A DNA stretch of 64,000 nucleotides from Phoenix dactylifera (Eukaryota > Streptophyta > Magnoliopsida > Arecales > Arecaceae). Under the pieces are notes generated by a model. It was not told where the DNA came from, searched no databases, and saw only the letters and a program-made list of their open reading frames with translations. Positions 55,918 through 64,000 of the stretch are shown in pieces; position 1 is the first letter of the stretch; the number at the start of each line of letters is the position of its first letter. The position numbers were made by a program, and so were the translations under genes. The stretch covers positions 2,707,001 through 2,771,000 of the forward strand of contig NW_024067666.1 in assembly GCF_009389715.1 (NCBI RefSeq). Direction: 5' to 3'.

Positions 55918-58091
55918 CGGTGATAGACATATTGACACATCATTTGGCAGTTGGAAAATCCATGGGTGGTAGTTCAAGCTTTGGTACTTTCACAACAGTA
56001 AGGTAATTTTTTTCTCTCTTCGAAGTATATCATCATCCACTCATATATAAAAGCATAAGCAACCTTGTAAGAACAAATTTGTACTCATGTAATTGGTAGA
56101 AAACTACTGATAGGGCTGACAGGAAGTTTGATGAATACATGCTTGATTTTGTAATCCATACTTGATGTCATGTTTTGCTTACTGTGCAAACCACTATGCC
56201 ATGAGTGGTAGTAAGCCTATGAAACTTCGATTTCTTGAAAATTTACTCATGTGAACTGGCAGTGTGTCATGCGAAATGGAAGTTGTTTTGTGGTTGAGAA
56301 GTATTTACATACATCGGAGGTAATTATTTTCATGCTAGAGTTTGCATGAGGGCCCTGGTGCAGCATCTGGGGTTCTGCGTTTGTATCTGTATACATGTTA
56401 TACTGTGCAGGCCAAATTTCTATATCTGGAGGTTATATATGATTCATTTTCGGTATCGAATTTCATGACCTTTTAATTTTCAATAAGCCGTTACAGATAG
56501 GCGTTTTTTCATTTTTTTCATTTCCAAAAGCTTTGGCTTCATGAGAAATGATAAACATGTGGAAGGACGGTGAGCTTGGATGAAATGCACCTCATTAGTG
56601 GATGTGTATGCAGACTTTGTTTCTAAGAGCAAGTTCATCAAGAGTTTGCATGAGTTCATCTTTTGGAGTGATGCACTTCCATGATCTCTTGGTTCCATTG
56701 AAGCATGTTTGTGGTCTTGATATGGAAGGAAAATTTTTCTTCAATAAGAGTTTGCATGATATATTTGCCGAGCTGAGGGATATTTTTCATGCCAAACATA
56801 AGCTGTGTGTCTGGGCAAATAGTTGTCCTGCCGCTGTTGATTTCCAGATCTGTAGCAAGTACCTCGGAGGGCAAAAGACTCATGGAGGAACAATCCAATT
56901 GGTAGAAATAATGTATCGAACACATGCAACCAAAGAGTAATTTGGAAGTCTTTGGGCTAAAGAGGACATCTTCTAGGATACCCTGTAGCTATCATAGCAT
57001 GCATTGCATGCAGCATAAAGTTTCTTGATGTTGTTTATGCGATTTCTTTTGGCCTGACTTTTCCTTTCAAATTTTCGTTCCGTGCAGGTTGTCGATAACT
57101 TTTAGGGCTTATGCCAAATGCATGCATCGGAGCCTCGACTCTTTGTACGGTTTCTTATTAGTAAAAGATGTATCTGGAAAGCCTTATCTGGAGAGGCATC
57201 GTTTGTATTCTGTTGTGAAAGTTGTATCAATGTGAAATGTTGGTCGTTTGTTTCCATAAGATCATTTTTTGCTTCCAACTTCTGATGCCAAAAGAGAAGT
57301 GCCAATAATCTTCTTCTCCCATCAAATGACAGTTTAGAAATGCATCACAGAATATCCCATGCCGACACATGGCAGGGGCGTAGAATGGAATCATCCCAGC
57401 TGTTGATGCACTTGATCTTGCGAACCTCAGGTGTTGCATTTCATGCAGGATGGTTCACAGTGCATCGATTGACATTCCGGCACTCGGTCATTCATCCTGT
57501 GTTTGTGCTGTATATGTTGTTAGAGGTTGCAGAGTCTGCAGACGCTACAAAATAAACTGCATTTTTTTGTGATTATAGAAAGTTATTCGACCCATATCTA
57601 TTGCAGGACTTAAGTGTCTTCATTACCGTCCCATGGAGTTGGCTTGGCCTTCGCATGCTACTCCTTTGGGTTTTCGCATGCCTGAGATACAGGAAAATGC
57701 TCATGATAGAATCCACTAGTGATGGCACAGGTTTATCATGTTAGGTTAAGTGGATTATGTTGTTAAACGTGCCTTGTATTATGAACTCCTGGGCGTTTTT
57801 TTTTATAGATAATTTTAATAAATAATAAATTTTAATGATGGTCGAGCAAGATGTTATTAATATTTGTTGTACATTAAACGATAAATTTAATAATAGCTAA
57901 ATATATTTTGATATATATATATATATATATATTATATAATAGATAATAAATATATTTAAAGTAATATTTTTGAAGTGGAGGATAGGTTATTATTTTCTAA
58001 ATTACCTCTAGATTCTAGAAGTAGTGACACCGTAACACATTACCTCGTAGATTAGATTGATTGAGGATACTTTCTCATGTCACATATACCG
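55918..58091. other. 3' flank of the syntaxin-like gene and spacer
   Basis: 55918 onward is the 3' untranslated region. Overlapping open frames on both strands at 56480-56940 did not match any family I know. An (AT)11 run lies at 57911-57932. No gene supported. Confidence 0.4.
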
Positions 58092-58475
58092 TTTTTTTGC
58101 ATGAATATCATCCTAAATATTGAATTTAGCATAAATACCTTTTCAAAAGTGATATTTTTTATACCCTCGTATAATCCTTGTTTGGTTATTTTGTCTTTTT
58201 TTTAATCTTTAATTTTGCATATGTATTCACGCCATCTAACGCATTAAAAAATTAACGGTTTCAAATTAAAATGACTAAAATATTTTTAATGGGTAGGTAT
58301 GCAAAAAGAAATATTTATAAGGCGATCACGATGGGGGACAAAAAAAAGTAATTTCAAAATTTTATTTTATTTTTAATTAAAAAATGGTTTTATGAGGGCA
58401 CAAAGATAGTGTTTTATGAGGATAAAAAATAAATATAAATTTAATTTTGAGAAGGATATTTATGTAAAAAAAAAA
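58092..58475. mobile_element. MITE family A, copy 2 (about 384 bp), inverted relative to copy 1
   Basis: The left end TTTTTTTGCATGAATATCAT and right end AGAAGGATATTTATGTAAAA form inverted ends like those of the element at 49396-49844. The interior TTAACGGTTTCAAATTAAAA and ATTTTTAATGGGTAGGTATG match the reverse complement of copy 1. It is somewhat shorter and more decayed. No coding capacity. Confidence 0.8.
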
Positions 58476-58947
58476 CTCTATTTTTTTTATTATGCAAGCT
58501 CCTCAAGCTACAGTAATGTACAGGGTGCAACTATGCACTCACATGGCGGCACCTGGCGGTTTCACAGGGCGCATATTTAGTGTACCATGCTATCGTATTC
58601 CATGACGTATACGTCCCAACCGTTACATCTCCTACCTTAGCGACGAAGGAATGAAGGATGCTATGAAAACCGAGTGCAGTCCAAATCCACCGCCAACTCT
58701 CGACACTTGTATATGCCGATGAAACAAAGAGCGTCAGAGTCCAAAAATGCAAGTCTTCGGACTTTTATGTTCTCGAGAGAGAGATGTTTTTTGACCTAGT
58801 GATCTCATTTGTAAACATCAGAGTCATTTGGGAGCTATCTTATTGCCAGTTGATGGAGTAGAAATATGAAAGCTACTTAGTTGAAAAAGAAAAATGATTG
58901 CCAACACCCCCTATTTTAACACTAATCTTCTTTTAGTTAGTGCAAGA

Positions 58948-58991
<44 letters not shown>

Positions 58992-60080
58992 TTAGATTTT
59001 TTTATCCACTTAGAGTCAGTTTGGATATTTTTATAGGATAACCTGAAAATACAATAGACCATCCATTTAAACATCATTTTGTATCAATAAAACATCACTC
59101 AACCCAAATTTGGTAGGTCTTTTTTCTTCTTGCTGCCCGAAGGTTGAGATTTGCACTCAATTTGGACAAGCCTTTAGAAAATGTAACCTAAATGCACGGA
59201 CAATCCCGATTCTTGCAAACTTTTTAAGCTAATTCTGTGCAATTATAAAAAACCCTTATTATATAATATAATCTCAAATTTTGTTATTTTTAAATTTATT
59301 AAATATTTAACATAAAGGTTAAATAATTTTAGTTTTATTTATATGTATTAAACATATCAATTCTTTTTTTTTTTTGGTTCCCCATCAACCTCGACCCATC
59401 TCCCTACATCACCATTTAAGAAGAACATGGGTGAGAAATAAATACTGTTTGGTTGTGGTATGTTATAATAATCTAATGATTTGTGAGAATCATTTATCTA
59501 AAAATTTGTTGAGAAAAATAAATTTTATTATACTTGGCTAGTGAAAAAAAAATATTCTGAAAAATGGCATTGAAAAAAATTACTATATTCAATTGAAGGT
59601 AATCTTATATAAAAATATTGCCAAATTCTCAAAAATGCTCTTGAATAAACAATTCAAGAAATATTATTTTTTTCTCAGCCCATTTATTAGCCATTTATGG
59701 CCTACTTAGATAAACACCATTAGTATTAGCCATTTCAAATATTGAAATATATTTACATGAGTTATACATATAGTTACACGAACATTGTTCAATTTAAATA
59801 TTTTTAAATTAATTATATACATATAATATAAAATATATTTTATAATATAAATAAATTTTGCTATAAAAATATATATTAATTATCAATAAGTCTTATGTAA
59901 AAATTAATATAATATAAGTGAAGGCATTTGTGTTAATTCAGCATAAGAAAATAAATATTATTTCAATGGTAGTATTTATTTTTATTTTTTATAAAATAAA
60001 TAGATATAGAATCTACTATTTATATTATTACCATTTTATTTAATTTTATATTAAATATGATAATCTATTGTAAGATTTAT
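58476..60080. other. Intergenic AT-rich stretch
   Basis: Contains a (TA)17 run at 58955-58988. A MITE-like segment near 59012-59175 has CAGTTTGGATATTTTTATAGG on the left and a weak CAATTTGGACAAGCC partner on the right. AT-rich sequence with ACTGTTTGGTTGTGG near 59445 may be part of another small element. No gene recognised. Confidence 0.35.
58955..58988. repeat. (TA)17 microsatellite
   Basis: Pure TA dinucleotide run. Confidence 0.9.
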
Positions 60081-60725
60081 TTTTGCAAACCGACCATAAG
60101 ATAAGGTTGACTCCATTGGAAGGGTCTGTCGGGCTGTACGTGTCACGCAGTGGAGTGCCCACCTCCACCTTAGTTCCCGAGCCCAGCCGACGACAGCGCC
60201 GCCCAACGCCTCCACCAAGACGGCGCGGCGCCATGGATTTTTTCCCGGGTGACGTATCCCAGACCGCCATGAAACCACTGCTCCCTCTTCCGTGTCGCTC
60301 CCTCTCGCCCACCTCCGCTCCCGTTTCCTTTTCCTCCCCTTTTGAGCCGTTATCCCCTTTATTTTTTCCTCATATCCCTTGTTTCTTTCTCTGAGTCCCT
60401 TCTCCCTTCACCCTATCCCTCATAGATAGTTTTAGCTGGAGACAAGAGAGAGAGATAGAGGGGTTTGGTTGCATGACGATTGCTACGAAGCTGTTCTACC
60501 ACTGGAGGTCTCGGACGGGCCGTACCTCGGAGCCGGAGCCAGGGCTGGACGCGACTCTCCGCCTTCCTCGTGGTCGTCGCAGCAACGGCGGCCATCAACC
60601 CCGTGAGGATGGTGCGCGGCGTTCCCACCCGGGGACTCACCATGGCAGGCACCAACGCGCCTCCCCGACAGTACTTGTCTTCCTTCTTCCTCTTCTTTTG
60701 TGTGTGTTGTTATGTTGCCACTTAA
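60081..60725. other. GC-rich island, coding status unclear
   Basis: The island is much richer in GC than its flanks, with overlapping open frames on both strands (for example 60473-60796 and 60480-60725 on +, 60413-60655 on -). It includes a pyrimidine-rich stretch (60285-60420). CCCCGACAG before TACTTG near 60668 could be a splice acceptor but is not supported by a partner exon. I recognise no protein family. It may be a CpG-rich promoter with a first exon of a gene not otherwise visible, or a GC-rich repeat. Confidence 0.3.
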
Positions 60726-62839
60726 TCATCTTTTCTAGCATACGGAGTCGGCTTTGGGATTTACGATCTTCTATATTTCATAATCATAGCAATTAGCATT
60801 TAGTACTTGTCATTATAATCGTCTAATTAATTGTTCTTTTAAGGAAAAATCTCACGATTTTGAGGAATATATAGTAATATTGTTCAAAGTTCGATTTTTT
60901 TTTTTTTCATTCGAAGAGCTTGAATACAGGTAAATTAGGCGGCTCATGGTATATATTGGTTTTGAGCGTTATAAATTAGTTTTGAATTTTCTTTACCTTT
61001 TTTATGTATTTATTGGAGGTTTTGAAAGTGATGTTAACTCCTGTTAGATCTTATTCTTCAGATGCACGCACAGGGTCTTCCTTAGTCCAAACCACCCAAG
61101 AATCAATGAGGCAGTTAATTAAGATTTACTGATGATATTTTTCATTCAAACTAGTGTGGCACAGTAAGGTTTCACGGTGATTGAATTAACGTGGCGGTAA
61201 GGATAAATTGGGATTCTTTTCTAAATGGTTGTGTGACTGCTTTGTATGCCATGACTTGTAGCCAGTCAAGGATTATCTCTTAAGTTTTATGGCAGCCACG
61301 CATCAATTTCTGCAAGTAAGCCATTCTATGAAGCAAGTCCTTTCAAATTGGGAGAGGAACATCATGATAGATATTGAGCAGCAACTTCCTTGGATGCTAA
61401 ACATCTCTTTTTCATGGTTGATAATGTTTCGCTCTTGTTGGAGTCATGCGATCGTTGTCATATATCATGTTCCTTTGATTCTCTCTTGTAATATGTTGCA
61501 AAGAGTTTTGTATGTAAATTAATCATTTTCCTCTGTTTTTATCGGATTTATCATCTTTTTTAGGCACTTCTACTATAAAATAACCTCGTTTTCCCCCCTC
61601 TTGTTAATAGTCTCCGTTGCTAAAATACCAATATTGTAAAATATTCTTGTTACCTTCTGCTGTTACCAACTTTTTGTGTAAGTCTTTATACATCTGGCAT
61701 TTCTTTTCAACTCCATTATTTTACTATTCCAAGACTTTCAAAAATTATTTTGCTGCAAGTAAAGAATTATTTTTATTTATTGTCTCTTAACCTATGTAGG
61801 TTTCCATATGCCTTCCTAGCTTGGGCATTGTGGATGGCACGTATAAGTTTAAGGGAGTTGGGAGGACCCTTTTTTGGCCAAATTGGAAGAATTTTAATTA
61901 TCTCATAAAGGCAAATCAGTCACCTTAGAAGAACTTGTGAGATATGTACTATGAACTTTATCATAGGAGGATCCTGGAAACCGTACTTAACAAGGAAAGG
62001 TAAGAAAAATCTTGAGGTAAACAAGGTTGTCCCTTGCTCATTTATGAGACCAAACTGTTCATGTTGATTATAGGATGGTGAAATTCCTAGGTAGAAGGAA
62101 GATGTCATTGACATCTAACTTTGTATGGGGATTAGGTGCTATGTTGGATAAGAATTAATATCAGATTTGGAGATACTTGGGGTAAAAGTTGTTTGTTAAT
62201 AAATTATTTCCACATAATTGACAGTCTTGCAACTAAAAGTTTTTTTGCAATATATTTTGTTACTTGGAAGGGAAATTTTTGTAGTGTTTTTAGCACAGGC
62301 TTAATGGGGTAAAAATGAAAAGAGATTTCATGAATGGCTGATTCGTTGGAAACATCGGATGGTCGAGAAGAAAAGCTCAGTCCAAATAAAAGTTAATGAG
62401 CATTTATCATATCAAAACCCAGTTAAAAATGTTTCAGGAGCTGCTTCCTGAGCAACTTACAACAAATGGTCCTTGCTTTTGGTTGACTGCTACCATTGCT
62501 AGTTTGTCACCTAAACTTTGCAGGAGGATCGGTAAATCTTATGCCTATATCACTTCAAAAAATTCTAGAAATATTGCTTAGAGTCTCGCTTTTTGAGCTC
62601 GAAGATGAGAGGAGATGCACTGTTTTTGCAGAATCGCTTAAGGTTTACATTTGTTGCGATGGTTATTTGTTTTCTGTGATACTGTAAATGTATAAATTCT
62701 TTGTGTATTAATAAAAGGGCTGGTGTGATGTGAAATTTTTTTTGGACAAGTCACATGACATGGTAAATTGCTTTTATTTGCTTGTTGTCAGGAAGAATTT
62801 GTGCTTTATGATAAAGTGTGTTGATTGTTTCACATGTTT
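60726..62839. other. Spacer, no gene recognised
   Basis: Short open frames (61289-61522, 62396-62581) do not resemble known proteins. The right part (about 62300-62840) could be further decayed LINE sequence continuous with the fragment at 62840, but this is not certain. Confidence 0.3.
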
Positions 62840-63085
62840 GTTTACACCACTTATATTCTATCTTATGTTAATGGTGGACCAAATTATTCCTGTAGAGGTT
62901 CTAGGAGGTGGAGACTTGGAGACATTCTATATCTGCTGTTATTTATCTTGGTCACGGAGGGGTACGATAAGCAAGCCTATTCTTATTTTCATGTTGGGTT
63001 TGGAATGAAGAATATTCAATTTTGTTTGTTTGTGGATGATATTGTTTTATGTTTTGTCGTAGAACACCACATGCTTGATAAATTT
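62840..63085 (+). mobile_element. Decayed LINE reverse-transcriptase fragment
   Basis: The + strand frame reads YVNGGPNYSCRGSRRWRLGD, then ILYLLLFILVTEGYDK and CLFVDDIVLC. This follows the plant LINE order VNG-P...GSRGLRQGDPLSPYLFILV...FADD of reverse-transcriptase motifs 4 and 5. The catalytic block appears as VDD after a changed residue, and the GLRQGDPLSP block is badly altered. It is a short non-functional relic; the limits are approximate. Confidence 0.6.
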
Positions 63086-64000
63086 GAATTTTTTCTGGCA
63101 CTTGTTCCAACTGATAGTATTAATCCTGTTCGCTAATTACTGATCTTTGACAAAAGAGGGGAACACCTTTTGGTTATAATCATTGTTCTGGTTGAATACT
63201 TGAGATATCACACCCTGCTCTATTCTAGCTCATCCTTCCACAATCATATGACGCATATCCCTCAACATTTAAAAAACGGTACTCCCTCAATTTCTACATC
63301 TGCTACATCTCATGCCTGCATTTTTCTGTTGCCCTTCATTCTACTCTTAGACATGTCATCAGCCTTTGTCATAGTGCTGTAAGAAAGAATGATCTGGAGG
63401 GAGGTGATCATGGAAAAACTAGCACTGCAACGATAATGATTAAGAACCTCGGCCTTTAATTAAGATTTGAGGCAATTTTTGCTTAATGTACTCATTACAA
63501 CACCGTACTTTTCAACTTTTGACCCTGGTTTGAATCTACAATGTGCATTCTCTCTTAATGACTCTTGCAAACTAATGGATGAGAGAGTGCTTAGTGATGT
63601 GTTAGGTGGTTACGAGCAATCCTAGCATTTTACATTCTTGGCTTGAGGCTGACCGCTATAACCATGACTTTCAAGCCTTGTCCTGGCTCTCTGTGTTTGG
63701 CCTTTGAATCCTCACCCACTGCTAATTCCTAGTAAGTGCAACCTACTTGTGTTACCGGATGGTTTAACCTAGCTCACAACTTCAGTCAAAAATAACTAAG
63801 GTGACCTCTTTTCTTTCCTAGCTTTGGGCAAATGGTAGCTGATGATAAATCACTAAATGCTATCTTCGCTCGACATTCTCCTACATAGAATTTCCCATAT
63901 GCGGAGGGTTTGAATTTTGTAGTTCCACCGGCCGATTTTCCAATTTCTTTCCCTTCTCTCATGGACAGCATACCCCTCCGCATGAACCTGGTTGATTTTC
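63086..64000. other. Right-edge stretch, no gene recognised
   Basis: No supported coding exon. Short open frames at 63170-63382 (+) and 63786-63983 (-) are not recognisable. Confidence 0.35.

Noticed and set aside
56480-56940. Overlapping open frames downstream of the syntaxin-like gene
   Set aside because: No recognisable domain, AT-rich composition and no exon partners; they are probably chance frames in the 3' flank.

Overview
The window looks like nuclear DNA of a flowering plant. A monocot, possibly a palm, is my best guess; this is inference from gene style and repeat content, not a match to a reference. The background is AT-rich and full of small DNA transposons (MITEs), decayed LINE tails and microsatellites. 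The genes have plant GT-AG introns, except one GC-rich single-exon protease gene of the kind common in monocots.

Six protein-coding genes could be rebuilt exon by exon with intact reading frames. (1) A 201-aa protein with the HELHRLYRVQK motif, + strand, 9100-9801. (2) A 77-aa SERF/4F5-type C2H2 zinc-finger protein like Arabidopsis At2g23090, - strand, 15991-11228, in three tiny exons. (3) A 755-aa basic and coiled-coil plant protein with a repeated LVKHVSRLERE motif, - strand, 28174-21080, five exons. (4) A membrane-anchored prolyl 4-hydroxylase of 294 aa, - strand, 37991-30768, eight exons. (5) A 766-aa secreted subtilase (SBT1 type), + strand, 45935-48235, one exon. (6) A 352-aa tail-anchored protein with a syntaxin-6 N-terminal-like domain, + strand, 52554-55917, five exons.

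Layout. 1-1045 is a worn tandem array. 2663-3444 and 3577-4584 are TIR elements, followed by a gene-poor stretch to 9.1 kb. Genes 1 and 2 converge around 10-11 kb. 16.2-21 kb is repeat-rich, with an LTR-like fossil and a TIR element carrying CAC/CAT repeats. 21-38 kb holds genes 3 and 4 on the minus strand; gene 3 has two exact tandem duplications in its 4.4-kb first intron, and gene 4 has a large palindrome in its last intron. 38-45.7 kb is a transposon belt with LINE tails, MITEs and a Z-DNA-prone tract, ending about 230 bp before the protease gene. 48.2-52.5 kb holds a MITE and another LINE tail. 56-64 kb has a second copy of that MITE, AT microsatellites, a GC-rich unassigned island and a decayed LINE reverse-transcriptase piece.

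The genes do not form a pathway or cluster; they are independent housekeeping or secretory-pathway genes. Prolyl hydroxylase, subtilase and the syntaxin-like protein all concern the secretory route, but nothing suggests coordinated function. I saw no convincing tRNA, rRNA, CRISPR or organellar insert, and no clear sign of a new multi-gene system. The most unusual items are the LVKHVSRLERE repeat protein, the intronic palindrome, the two exact intronic duplications and the paired MITE family.
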